Positions 36,760 to 49,414 of a DNA stretch of 64,000 nt are shown piece by piece. Made by a program: the position numbers and the translations under genes. The stretch comes from Serinus canaria (Eukaryota; Chordata; Aves; Passeriformes; Fringillidae): NCBI RefSeq assembly GCF_022539315.1, contig NC_066343.1, positions 48,964,205 through 49,028,204 of the forward strand, given 5' to 3'. Position 1 is the stretch's first letter. The number at the start of each line of letters is the position of its first letter. The notes beneath the pieces are model-generated. The model was given only the letters and a program-made list of their open reading frames with translations, made no database searches and had not been told where the DNA came from.

Positions 36760-39700
36760 GTGAAATAATTCAACTTTTTTTTCATTTTCAGCTTTTTTTT
36801 AATACTGTAGTAGTTGTTTTAATTTTTGTGTTTGTTTGTATTTTCTTATTCTTTCTTGGTTTAATGTTGAATTTGTTGTTGCTGAGAAAAGAGTACAATT
36901 GTAAAAGGTAAATCTAGATTGCTAAATATGGTGGGACTTGAGTATCTTTCATTGTTTAGCTTTCCACTCCACTCAGTTGTTAAATGTCATAAAGTGAAAA
37001 ACAAAACTGAACAAAAATCTGAATACAAAAAATGGAATGTATTTCATAGGTTCCAAAACAATGAATTATCAAAACAAATTGGAACTTTCACAGGTTCAGA
37101 AAATTGACTGGAGTCTGTATTCATACTCTTAAATTGTAAAGATTTTACCAGGTTTTTTAGAGCAACTATCTTACCGTGTTGTAAACTTACAGATTTGGGG
37201 GTCTTTTGTTTTGTTCTTACTGAAATTTCAATCAAACACTTAGATAAAACATTTTGCACACTCTTGCTGTTTAATAGCTGGGTTTTAGTACTTGTTGAAG
37301 TAGAGAGATACGAATACCTCAGTGTGTATTCTGTAATGTGTAGCGTGCGGCTGCATTGCCACACCAGCTCTGAAGTCTGTTGTCAGTGCTATGGAGAGGT
37401 GTAGCGTGTGTCCACAGGGTAGACATTATGAGACTTGTCATGATTTATGTGTTTTATCTAATCTTGAAATGGAATCCAGAATAATTATTTTAGAGGCATT
37501 TCCCCCATTAGCACAAAATAGCACAGTAAACAGTGTGGGGGAAGAGGTCTTGTTGAACTACCTTTTCAAAGCACAGGGCCCAATTTTCAAAAGTTTTTTA
37601 TATGTTAAAGTGTTTTGTTACATTTCATTCTTCTTGTGGTAAATCAGTTTTAAAACTTTTTTTTCCAGTTTTTTTTTTTTTTTTTGCTTGTACTGTAGTA
37701 TGCTCAAAGCACCTTCATTTTTTAAAAGTTCCATAAAAATTTGGAAAATAGATGTTAAATTATTTGCCTATAAAATGATGATTTTAAAGGCATTACTGCC
37801 TTTAGTTTAAAAAAATAGGAAAATGAAGGTCTGTCATTCAGGAATGCATAGGTCTATGTATAAATTTAATTTACAGCAAGGTATTTTAACATATTGGAAA
37901 CACTTTTTGTTTTATCTTGGTTTCCCTAGGAGAAATAATCTGATATCTTTATCATTCTCACCAATTGACATCTGCACTGTTTAGAAAAAATCCATGTTAG
38001 AGATGCACTGCAATCCAATTTAATTCAGAATGTTTCTACAAAACAAAAGCAACCCCTGAGAGCCATAAATGTGCTGACAAAAACCCCAGATTTATTAGTA
38101 ATATAAGTATACAACAATAATTTCAGAGTTTAAAATACAAATCTGAGAGAGCAAGATCAATTTCTGAAAATTGGGCCCTTGTCACACTAACAGGACGTAC
38201 TCTTTGTATACAGTTTAAAGCAAATTGATACATGGAATTCTAGTATCTCTGCTAATTTGTTTGGTGATTTAATACTGACAATAAAAACTGGAATAGAAGC
38301 ATAAACACACAGTGCTTAGTTCTAGTACTAGGAAATTAAGTTGATATAATGCCTTGCATTAACCCTTTGAGCATTGTAAGTAACATAATGGGAACAAAGA
38401 TTTTTAGATAATTTAACTAGTTCACTGAGCATATACTTTGAAATAGCTTATAGTGTTGTAAATCTTTTTTTACTTATGTCTAAAGTAAATACTTGCATAC
38501 AATATGGGGATGTTTTTTATTAATAGGGGCCTCAGTAGATGTAGGCAGAATATTCATTGCCATTTATATGTACTGTGTAATATAAAACAGTACTTCAGCT
38601 CCCTGGTTTTCATAACTGCATATATATATATACAAAGAAAATCAAACATGATTCTACAGATAGGAAGTTGTCTACTTTAAGATTCCTTTAGAAGATAAAG
38701 GTTTAGAAAATATATTCAGCTATTTTTAAAATCTCCTGAGATAGATTAGTATTGGAATACTCCGGTACTGTAAAAGAGAAATCTTTAGGATTAAAAGAAG
38801 GTTTAGTAATAATAAATTTTGCAAAATATTTGATGTGTTTGCATTCAAATTTTTGGCAGCATTTGTGAGAAACAGGAACAAAAAGTGCACAATTATGTTA
38901 ATATTCCTTTTAAAACTCAGTCACTGCAATAATGACTAGCTAGAAGATGAAGGTATTTTATTAAATTTCACATACAAGGGTACAGTTTGGATGGCCCTTA
39001 TTGAATGTCAGAATTTTAAAAGCAACCTAGAAATTGCACGAGCAAATAATTTTAAAAGCCCCTTTGTTCTTAAAATTACTGCTTACAGGAACAAGGGAAC
39101 AAGTGTAGCAGCAAGTAAAGGTTCTTTTAACTTAGAGATACTGATGCCACCTTACTAAGTGAGAATACAGTACATTTTCTACTGGTTCCTTGCAATATCA
39201 AACAGCAAACACTAAAGCAGCTGTACTTATTTAAGTCTAGCTGAGGGCAAAGAAAAAGGGTATCATTTGAAGTTATTTAAGGGAATTACGTCAGTAGTAT
39301 AGTGCAAGTAAGTTGTAAACAGTTTTAGTCAGTTAATGCAAATTAATGCATAATTAATAAACATAAATGCAATACTCAAAGGGTTTTAATTTAACAACTT
39401 TTTTTATTCATAATTTACTGTAAATGCTTCTGAGTTTGCATGCCTTGATCATTGCTGCTAGTGATTTTATGTGCCAGTAGACCTGAGTTTAATTTACCAG
39501 TTTAACTAAGAAATAGTAAAAGCCACTTACAAAGTGACTGCCTAGTGTTTGTTTGAAGTAAAATATGCCTTAGTTTGAAAACTATCATTTTAACTCTTGT
39601 TTTATTCTGATTTTCTTCTCCTTTTCCTGCTGAAAAAAATAAATTGGCATTTTGGGATTGGAAGCCCTGAGTAGCTAAATACTTGGTAAGAATTGTTCTT

Positions 39701-40974
39701 GGAGATTGCTCATTAAGGCTGAAATTCACTGTAGAAAACAAGGTCCAGAAAAAGCCTATGGGCATCAAATGAGCCTCACTTAACACTAATTCAGGAAGAT
39801 GTTCTTTGTACGTTCTTAAGCACTTTCTTGGTTATGGTGCAAACATCTTACAGGAATTTTCAGTTCTAGATTAATTTTACTCTGAAATAATAAATGTCTT
39901 TTTAGGAGAAATTTAGACTTCAGAGGAGCAACCTTGAATGGATTGGGTTTTAACAGGAACTCAGTTCAATTCTTTTTGACTCACTGATACCAGCAAAAGC
40001 TTTTTACACAAAGAATATTTAATGGGTTCCCCAAGTAAAGTTTCCTTCCATATAATATTAAAGTGACTGCCTTGTATTTAAACATTAAATACCCATCTTA
40101 AAGTAACCCAGTTAAGCAACTTAAAATATGTTGGGAAAATACCACTTTTGTACCAAAGCAAGTTGCCCATTTCCACTCATACCCACTGAAAATTTGGATT
40201 TACAGTTAATAACCAATGAGGCTGTTAAAGAAACTTCGAGTGCCTTTCAAAAACCTGGAAAATTGTGCCTGAGGTGGTAAACTTTAATTAGGTTAATTCT
40301 AGAGCTACCAATCAGTAATTTTATCATCACTCAGGGCTTTCTTACCTTCTAGGAAACTTCCCTTGTTGCATTTATTTTATACTGTATTTTTTTTAAGTGC
40401 CATCATTTAAATTTCACTTAGTAAGTGGCAGATTACATTATCCAGTCCCACAGCACAGAAACATCATAACACTAGGACATATTCAAATTCTTATTTTCCA
40501 GTTGACTGAATATATTATGTAAATGAGGTAAGCAACTTTTTGTAGATTGTATGTGTGAGATAATGTAATGTTCTTTTCCAGTTTTTGGGCTACAGTTGAA
40601 TATACTTTTAATTATTTAAAGAAGACATCTTTACAGAATAACGTGATGGTTTTTTTTGTATAATGTATTTGATTTTGTAAATACGTATTTCCTGATGTGA
40701 TTTTTGTGACAAATGCTCAATCTTTTAGTATATAATGTCCTTTCAAAACTGGCAGGAGCTAAATAATAGTTTGTTGGCAATTTGTATTGTGTACTGTACA
40801 ATAACTGGGGACCTTTTATAATTATAAAAATATATATTAACTTTTAGTGTGTTGTATAAAAAAATGACTGGAACATACTAAAGACAGTAGGATTTTTCTG
40901 AATATTTCAGACTTGAACTCAGGCTAGCTTTCTTGTGTTTTTCAAAACAAAATTGTGTCTTGTCTTTTAAAATC

Positions 40975-40980
40975 AATAAA
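40975..40980 (+). terminator. Candidate distal poly(A) signal of RFX3
   Basis: AATAAA in AAAATCAATAAATTTG, followed by TTTGTTTTCTTGTTAC, a U/GU-rich downstream element. It is the last good signal before transposon debris begins at 41173. Confidence 0.5.
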
Positions 40981-41172
40981 TTTGTTTTCTTGTTACAAAC
41001 ATATCTGAATGGCTTCAGTTCTTGTATAGCTGTTTTGGACTGCTGTACTATTGATTTTGAGAGAAAAATTACTGTACTTACACCTTTGAAATAAGACCTT
41101 TTTTTTTTTAATTTAACAACCACAGAACTAAGTAACAAGTGTGTCTCAGATGGCAAAAACCCCAAGTATTAT

Positions 41173-41272
41173 GAATCACAGAATCACAGAACTGCTAGGG
41201 TTCGAAGGAACCTCTGAAGATCATCTAATCCAGTGCACCCTGCCAAGGCAGGATCACCTAGGAAGTCGGTTC
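41173..41272 (-). mobile_element. CR1 LINE 3'-end fragment, antisense
   Basis: The + strand reads GAATCACAGAATCACAGAAC, the CR1 tail in reverse, then ggaacctctgaagatcatct and aatccagtgcaccctgccaa. About 100 bp of the 3' end remains. Confidence 0.88.
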
Positions 41273-41910
41273 AACTGAGCTACTGTCATATTCCCAGAAA
41301 ACAGAGACTGTAATGTACTCATTTCAGTGTTAACAGAAATTTCCCATTACAGATTTACGTAGTTAACAGCTAACAGTGAAAGGCATGCAGACGCCAGTGT
41401 CCAGGAATTAGTGGTGTCAGTTTGGTACCAGCAGAACCTACTTTAGCAATTTTTGCTGTAAAAATTCTGCAGTATTGTAATGTGCTAGATGTTTTGACAA
41501 TTACACAAAACAGTTGAAAGCCTAATCTTACCGGTTCATATATTCTATGGGCCTCAAGTATGTGTTGCAGGCACCATATATATTTCATATTATATTTCAT
41601 ATAAAGAAATGCTGAATTTTATTTTAATGGGGAGGACCACCAAGTAATAGATGCTAGAACATATCAAATAACTATCGCACACCAAGATTAAAACAGGTAT
41701 TTCACACAGAACTGTGGTAAAGCTAGAAGAGTTGCACCCTAAAACTTACTTACTTTTCTCAGGATGTTCGGCCATAAATTATGGTCCACTCATTGCCTAT
41801 TCTTTAATTTCAAATGAAGACCAAAAGCTTGGTATAGTACAGTATTGGTGCCTGCATTGCATTGTACCCTACAAGACCACAACTACACCAGTGACCAGCT
41901 GCAACTAAAG

Positions 41911-44900
41911 AGTCGGGAAATTGTCAAGGCTGGAAAAGACCTTCAAGATCACCCAGTCCAACCGTCCACTTGTCACCCATAAACCACCCGTCCAAGCACT
42001 ACCCTTGTCACCCATAAACCACCAAACCACATCACCAGACCCAGATGTCTCTTGAACACCTCCAGGGATAGTCGCTCTACCACCTCTGTGGGCAAACTGT
42101 TCCAATCTCTGACCATACTAACAGTGAAAAAAATTTCTACCTGAATCTCTCCTCCAGCTAGAGGTCATTTCCTCTTGTCTTCTCAGTGCAAGCACAGCAG
42201 AAGAGATCAACCCTTATCTCACTGCAGCCTCCCTTCAGGCAGTTGCAGAGAGCAATGAGGTCCACCCTGAGCCTCCTCAAGACTAAATAAACCCAGCTCT
42301 CACAAGTGTTCTTCTGTGACATGTTCTAATTGTCATTCTCTGGACACGTTCCAGGAATTCAGCATCATTTTTAAAGTGAGGAGCCTGAAACTGAGCACAG
42401 GATTTGAGGTGTCATCTCACCAGTGCTGAGTACAGGGGGACAATCCCTGCCCTGCTCCTGCTGGCCACACTGTTGCTGGCACAGGCCAGGATGCCATTGG
42501 CCTTCTTGGCCACCTGGGCACTGCTGGCTCATGTTCAGCTGCTGTCACCAGCACCCCCAGCTCCTTTTCCTTGGGCAGCTTTGCAGCCACTCTGCCCCAG
42601 CCTGTGGCACTGCCTGGGGCTGCTGTGACCCAAGGGCAGGACCCAGCCCTGGGCCTTGTTGGACCTCACAGCACTGGCCTTGGTCCATGATCCAGCCTGT
42701 CCAGATCCCTCTGCAGAGCCCTCCTGCCCTCCAGCAGATCAGCACTCTCACCTAGTGCAGTGTCATCTGCAAACTGACTGAGGGGACACTCAGTTGCAGC
42801 ACCCAGATAATTGTTAAAGATGTAAAATATGACAAAAAGTGCCCTGGGGAGCACCATTGATGACTGGCCACCAACTTGATTTAGTTCCATTCACCAATGC
42901 TTTCTGGGCCATCCTGGTTTTTTACCCATCAAAGAGTCCACTCCTTCAGGCCACAAGTGGTTCTTCTAGGAGGATCCTGTGGGAGATGGGGTCAAAGGCA
43001 TTTACTCAAGTTCAGATAGACAACACCCACAGCCTTCCTCTTGTCCACTAAGCAGGTTGCTTTGTCATAGGAGATCAGGTTGGTCAAGCAGGACCTGCCT
43101 TTTGTAAATCCATGTTTGCTGGGCTTGATTGCCTGGTTGCCCTGCATCTGCCATGCAATGGGCTTCATGCATCTCTTCCATAGCCTTGCCCAGAACTGAG
43201 GTAACTACAGCCCTGTAGTTCCCAGGATCATCCTTCCAACTGTTCTTGTAGATGAGCACTACATTTGCTGATTTCCATTCTGCTGGAACTTCTACAGTAA
43301 CCAGGACTGTCAGTAGATGATTGAGAGTGGTTTGGCAAGTGGTTTACCAGTTCCCTCATTACTCTGAAGGGATCTCACCGACGCCCGTAGACTTGTGGGT
43401 GTCTAATTGGCATAGCAGGTCACTAACCATTTCCTCCTGCATTATGGGGGCTCCACTCATCTGCCCATCACCAGTTTCCAGCTCTGGTAATTTCTCAAGC
43501 TGAGTATCCCAAGGTCAAGTGGGAATTATATTAAAACCAAGGCAAAGAAGGCATTAAATACCTCTGCCTTTTCCTCACGCCCTGTCACTCACTGTACTGC
43601 CCTCTGCATTCCACAAATGATGAAAACACTCTGTGACCCTCCTTTTGCTATCACCGTATTTATACAAGCCTTTTCTGCTGTCTTTAACTGCTGAGGCCAA
43701 ATCAAGTTCTAGTAGGACTTTGACTCCTCTGATCTTCTCCCTATGTGGTCTTGCAACATCCTTACAGTCCTCCCAAGTCATTTCACCCTCCTTCCAGAGA
43801 TGATAGATTCTCTTTTTTTTCCCCCAAGTTCTCTTTAACCAGTCTTTTTTTCCTGATGACTTGTCTTTCTAGACAAGGGGACAGCCTGATCCTGAATATT
43901 TAATAATTCCTTTCTAAAGCACATCCAGCCTTCCGGGACTCCTTTGTCCTTCAGGACTGACTCCAAAGAGACTCTGTCAATCAATGTCCTAAACAGGCCA
44001 AAGTCTGCTAGTGGAAGTCCAAGGTGGAAGTTCTGCTGGTGCCCCTCCTTACTCCACCCAGCACTGAAAACTCTTAATTTTTCATGGTCTCTCTGCCCAA
44101 GACACCCAAGCCACCAACCGCCACATCACCCACTAGTCCTTCTTTGCTCGTTGTCATGGTTTAAGCCCAGCCACCTGCCAAGCCTCAGGCAGCCACTTGT
44201 TCACTCCTGCACCAGAGGGATCAGGGAGAGAATCAGAAATAAAAATGCCAGGAAACTTGTGGGCTGAGATAAAGACAGTTTAACAGGGAAAGCAAAAGCT
44301 ATGCACACAATCCAAGCAGGACCATTTCCATTCTAAGCATGATCCCACATGGTCTGGAATACCCCTTTGGTCAGTTTGGGTCACCTGTCCTGAATGCATC
44401 TCCTCCTGACCTCCTGAGCACCCCCAGTCCCCTCCCCAGTGTGGCTGTACCAAAACCAGAAAAGGCCTTGGCTCTGTGCAAGCCCTGCTCAGCAATAACA
44501 AAAACATCTCTGTGTTATCAACTCTGTGTTCAGCACAAATCCAAAACACAGCCCCACAGCAGCCATTATGAAGAAAGTTAACTCTATCCCTGCCAAAATG
44601 AGCACATAAACCAAAAAAACAGGTCTAGCAGGGCATGTCCTCTGGTAGGCTCTTTCACCAGCTGTCTCAAGCGGTTCCTTCCACACAGTCCAAAAACTCC
44701 CTGATCTGCTTTGTCTCTGCTGTGTTCTGTTTCTAGCAGACATTTGACAAGCTGAAGTCATGCACACATAAAAGGGCAACATGAGACTTCTGGCAGCCAC
44801 TTGAAGAACACCTCATCTGCCCATTCATCCTGGTCTGTAACAGACTCCCACCATGACATATGCCCTGCTGATCTTCCCCTGTTTTACCACAGGCACTCAA

Positions 44901-45000
44901 CCTTGTCATCTTTATCATAATCATCAATTTCAATACAGTCAAATCACTCCCTAAGAGTGCTATTCTATGTTTACAGAATACTCCTAATTGGTTTGCTAAT
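41911..45000 (-). mobile_element. Long CR1 LINE copy (endonuclease and RT regions), interrupted by an LTR
   Basis: Read on the minus strand, decayed CR1 ORF2 runs from the endonuclease region (about 44990-44700, text near LLGSDLTVLK and MNGQMRCSSSGCQKSHVAL, equivalent to the family's DEVFF segment) to WEDCKDVARPHREKIRG (near 43770), DDPGNYRAVVTSVLGKAMEE (near 43240), the RT box [20 protein letters not shown] (near 42775) and the 3' end near 41911. The FADD catalytic pair is kept, but frameshifts and stops break the frame. The LTR at 44152-44606 splits the copy. This is the longest CR1 in the window. Confidence 0.88.
44152..44606 (-). mobile_element. Solo LTR (avian endogenous retrovirus type) nested in CR1
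   Basis: On the minus strand it runs from TGTGCTCATTTTGGCAGGG (ending at 44606) to GGCTTAAACCATGACA (at 44152), with TG...CA ends. The interior matches an LTR common in neoavian genomes as I remember it (for example ggtcagtttgggtcacctgt on the + strand). CR1 sequence continues on both sides, so it inserted into the CR1. It is shorter than the usual full form, apparently by an internal deletion. No clear target-site duplication and no internal viral genes seen. Confidence 0.78.
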
Positions 45001-46949
45001 TGAGTCAAGGCTTCATTTTCTAGCATGTGCCTCGCTGAGACTAAATAGGCTTTTCTCTGACACATACATGGGAAAACAATGTGTAGAGGGACATTGTCCC
45101 TAGAGGGATCACACACCAACTCTTAAAACAGCCTACATTGCTAAGCTCTTTTCTACTGACAGTGCTACCAGGAAGGCCCTGCAAAATTCAGCCTCTGTTG
45201 CTGTTCATATTAACTGAACTGATTTTATTATGGAAATTCTATCCACAGTAACACAGGTCCACAGATCCAGACCTCTAAGCGTGAAGTACAGGTAAAATGT
45301 AGGAGAAACTTGAAAATACTGGGTAATGTAAGAAAAAGGAAGTGTAAGAAAGACAATAAATTATTTCTATTACTCCTATAAGGTAATTTTCTGTGCAATG
45401 TTTTTTGTCAAATAAGTAAGATACATTCTACATGGAGTTATTTTATGTGTGATTAATTTGACTTACCTAAAGCATTCACTTTAATTATGTAAAATCACAT
45501 AGAGCCTGCAGCAATCCAGTATACATCAGCTGATTCATTCTGTATCAAGGTCTGTGCCAAAAACCACATGAAATATAAGCCAGTTATTTTTCCACAAATG
45601 CATCTGACCAAGGCAAGTAAGAAGAAGAAACCTTGATCTATTTTTGGCACTGTTAACAGTATGCTAGAGAGAGCTTTGATTCTGACTTGGCTCTGCTGGT
45701 CTCATTCAAAATTTTGCTAAATCCCATTGTCATGTACTTCTCCAGTACATTAACTAACCTAACACGTCAGACTGTTCACAAACCAAAACAACCCCTTATT
45801 GTCTGAAATATGCTACTGCTGACATTTTATTCTAAATGTTTTATAAGCAGAACTGTTCTAGTAAAGAGTAACTCTGTGTATAAGCATTTGCCATGGGCAC
45901 ACAGTACACAAGATCTGCTGCTGCTTTTATGATCAGAATTCAGATGTAGTCGGTCAGTACTTACCTAGTAACTTACTTGTTAGTCAAACAGACACATTTT
46001 CAGAGCTATAGATGGAAGAGATATTAAAAAACTGCTGTCTCAACGCTCTGCAGCTGGATGTCACCTTTCCCCACAATAAGTGTTGTCCTGGCAAAGTGAG
46101 TCGGAAAGAGCTGAAAAAGCTGCAATAGCAACACGTTGAAGTGAGGATCAGAGATTGTGTTGTTGCAATGCAGGCATTGAATTTACTGCTTCATGTGAGT
46201 GACAAGGTAACTGTTACTCAGAACAGTAGAAATCACTTCATCAATTTATTTCCCTGGTCTTCAATGGTTTCCAATGCCCAAAAAAAATTTAGACTTCCCC
46301 TCTTCCTTCAGATTTCACTCAAGAAAGTCAAACAGCCAAAATCAAGAGTTGCAATAATTAAAATTGCAAGAAAATGGGACAGCCCTAATCATCACCACAT
46401 AAGTGACCACTTTACCTTCTTGGTGGACTATTTTTTGTGTCTTTGGGAAGCATAATTCTTCTACCTGTACACTTTACCTCCACCCACTTATTATGGCAAA
46501 TCCAAATCCATTTTCTACTACACCAAGTAGACACAAAAAACTTGGTTTTGGATGTTTCTACTGACAAACTGCGGCCAGCATAGCTAACAATATATATGTT
46601 GAATAGTGCACCCCAATCAAGCTTTTTTGTCTTTTTCCTATTAAAGAGAATTTAATTGATTTAACTTTCCTTAAAGTGTGGGTGGACTTTTTGTTAAAAA
46701 TAAAAAAGTAGTCAAATACGTAATCAATTTTAGACAAATCCTGTTGTGATACTTGATGGGGAAAAAACTGGTCTCATTTAACACCACCAGATCTGATACC
46801 TTTAAACCCATTAAGCAGGACTGTACCTGCTGTTGCTCTTGACTTTCAAAGCAATGGGGCTCTGCAGAGACAACAGCCCAGCTGGGAATGACTGTGACAT
46901 TCAAGCCCAATTCTGTGTTACAGCACACAGTATGTATAGTAGCAGACAA
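45001..46949. other. Intergenic, no gene recognised
   Basis: The first ~120 bases may be the frayed 5' part of the CR1. The rest is AT-rich and unannotated; an ORF at 46141-46455 (+) shows no family resemblance. Confidence 0.6.
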
Positions 46950-47300
46950 ACCACAGAACAAGAAATCCATTATTCAGAAGGCTGAACAGTTGCTTTATTA
47001 AGCTATACTGTATTATATTATACTATCCTAAAACTATGCTCTATTACTCTGTACTAAACTAAAGAAAAACCCATCACCCCTTACAGACAGTCATGACACA
47101 GCTGTGACCTGACTGGTCAATCAATCCAAACAACCATCACCAGTGTCCAATTAAGAAAACTCTCTTCAGTAAACAATCTCCATAACACATTCTACATGTG
47201 CCAAAAAACAGGAGCAGCAAATAGAGATAAGAATTGTTTTCTTTCTCTGAGCTTTCTCACTGCCTTCCCCAGGAAATATCCTGGGAATGTTGTGCCTGCT
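46950..47300 (-). mobile_element. LTR-like repeat, antisense (edges uncertain)
   Basis: The + strand text (ttcagaaggctgaacagttg, the A/T-only run actgtattatattatactat, then gacctgactggtcaatcaat and aggagcagcaaatagagata) resembles a common avian ERV LTR read backwards. On the minus strand it has AATAAAGCAAC, a plausible LTR poly(A) signal. It may extend to about 46880 and 47400. Decayed; no viral coding region seen. Confidence 0.5.
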
Positions 47301-49414
47301 GCTTTCTGTGAAGAGAGCTGCAGGCACAGGTATGCCTGTGAAAAAAAAGTTGGTTGATCTGTTTTAGCCTTCAATGTCAAAGCAGCAGCTCAACAATAAT
47401 GTTTAATAGAACATATTGTTGGACCTCTAGACTTAAATTTGTTTTAGGTATAAAATATTTGATTTAGCAAGAGATACTGAAAATCTAGTGTTTATAGAAT
47501 TAGTGAGGAGCTCATTGGTAGCATTAACTCGATACTACAGATACTGCTGACTTTGTTGATGGCCAATGAAAGACAAAACTGAATTAAAAACTGTTTTCCT
47601 ATTACTTCCACAGATCAGCTTTGAAACCAAAATAGTGCACACACAAGAAAGTATTCACAACAAGGTAGCAGTCTCAGGAGCAACATCTTCCAGAGTGTTG
47701 ACAGTCAAATTTTGATGGAATTCACCACATGAGTGATATGGTAGTGACTTGTTTGAGCAGTAACCCTTGTAGTTATTTCCTCACATTTGTGAATGACACC
47801 ATAGTTTAAAGAGACTGATGGACAGGAAAATCATTGGAAATTACAAAGGCAGAATACAAATTGATCATCACTTGGGTTTTGGTCTTTTTTGAGAGGTTTT
47901 TTTTTTTTGCTGATTCACCTAACAATTCAACATGTGCATTAAAGGCTAAAAGGAAGGATCAAAATTTCCTGTCCTCATACTACCCATTGTTTAAACTTTC
48001 AGGAACCCAGGTGGGTTTTTTCAAAGACATTGTCTTCTTATTTCGTTTGATAATTAAAACTAATTTATACCTTCAGAAAACATATTTGCACACATATTTG
48101 TATGTTTGATAAAGGGCTATAACACAGAAATTATCTCAGAACTCTTCCCTCCATGTCCCCGTTCCTCTCTTCCTTCCTCAGGAAGCAAGCTTGCTACCTT
48201 ATACTCACACTTGCAGCTAAAAACTAGTGCACTGAAGCCACAGGCATATAGCTATTTAGTGGTTTAGTGGTGGGGCCTGAAGCTGAAACCAAGGCTGCAA
48301 GTTGAAGCTGAGGCAGTAAAAGCAGCAGCAGCAGCAACTGCCTGAAGTCGGCTTCTTCTGTGGGACACTGTTTTTCTTTTATGCTCATGAGAAGCTGCCA
48401 AGGACTAGGTGCTCAGTGTCACACTTCTACTGAGGTGAGGTAGTCATCCAGTAAAGATCCTGGTAAAAAAAAGATACTCTTCTGTCTCCTTGTACATGTG
48501 AAAAAACTTACCCCTCCAAACTAGCCTTGCCATCATCTTTTTCAGAGCATTGTGAGCAACATCCTGCCTGTTGCTCCATTTTATTACTGGTGTGTCATCA
48601 GGTTTTCACATCTAGGAGGAGTAAAATCTATCTGCATGTCACTTTCCTGCTTAACCACTAGATTTCTACAACTCTTAGCTGGCATTTGCCCTGTATTTCA
48701 GCAACCTGTAGATATCTTCTTCTGTGCTAAACAAATGCAGTGCTGCCTTACCTGTATTTATTCAACCTTTCACTTCAAGAATGAATTTGACAGCCCAGAA
48801 ATCTCTGTTATTTGGACTAGATGTTAATTAAGAGCTGTGGAATTGGCTTTGGGTGTAAGTAATCCTGCTGAGTGCTGAAGCACTGACTGTGTGCAGCGTG
48901 CTATGCACCTGATGGCACATGCAGACAGCCTTGTTCCTCCTTCATACAGTGGTAACATCAAATTTCCTCACAGAACAGTCAAGAGGTTATTGTTATAGAT
49001 GAACCCTCTCAGTCATTAGAGCAAACAGAGGTGCAGCAACGTGCGCCACATCTGTACATTTTGGGGCTAAAGAAGCTCAGAGCAACAATTCTCTGATAAA
49101 CCATTCTATATGTAGCGGGTGATTGTCAATTTGTACAACCACACAATCGTTTGAATCCATTTAGGGTGGGCACATCTGCTTCCTTTCCATACAGGATAGC
49201 CCAAGTAACCATTTGGGTCCACAGATTACTGACATACATGCTACAAAATGTCTGGAAACAGTGATTTGAGGCCAACTCAGAATCTACACGGTACTCAAAC
49301 CCAAGAGCACTTCTCAAATATTGATTAATTAACCTTCATAGTGTATCTTTGGCACAGAGGTGTACATACTGAATTAATTAACAAGGGTTTGTTGGTTTTT
49401 TTTCCCTTTTACCA
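47301..49414. other. Intergenic, no gene recognised
   Basis: AT-rich, with a (AGC)5 run at 48321-48336 and a T run near 47899-47909. Short ORFs at 47834-48109 and 48552-48827 lack coding features. Confidence 0.6.

Larger units (their letters stand above)
34399..41000 (+). other. RFX3: RFX3 3' UTR, about 6.6 kb (end inferred)
   Basis: AT-rich sequence without recognised repeats from the stop codon to about 41.0 kb. CR1 debris starts at 41173, just past the last good poly(A) signal (40975-40980). The lack of insertions and the many ATTTA/TTTTA stretches fit a long, regulated 3' UTR. Its true end needs transcript data. The numerous short ORFs inside have no coding support. Confidence 0.6.

Noticed and set aside
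41905..44606. Intact retroviral genes near the LTR
   Set aside because: Flanking coding text is CR1 LINE, and the LTR has no second LTR or internal region, so it is a solo LTR.
48980..49098. Short acidic open stretch (NSQEVIVIDEPSQSLEQTE) after an AG
   Set aside because: About 38 codons, weak donor, no poly-pyrimidine tract of note and no family match; could be chance.
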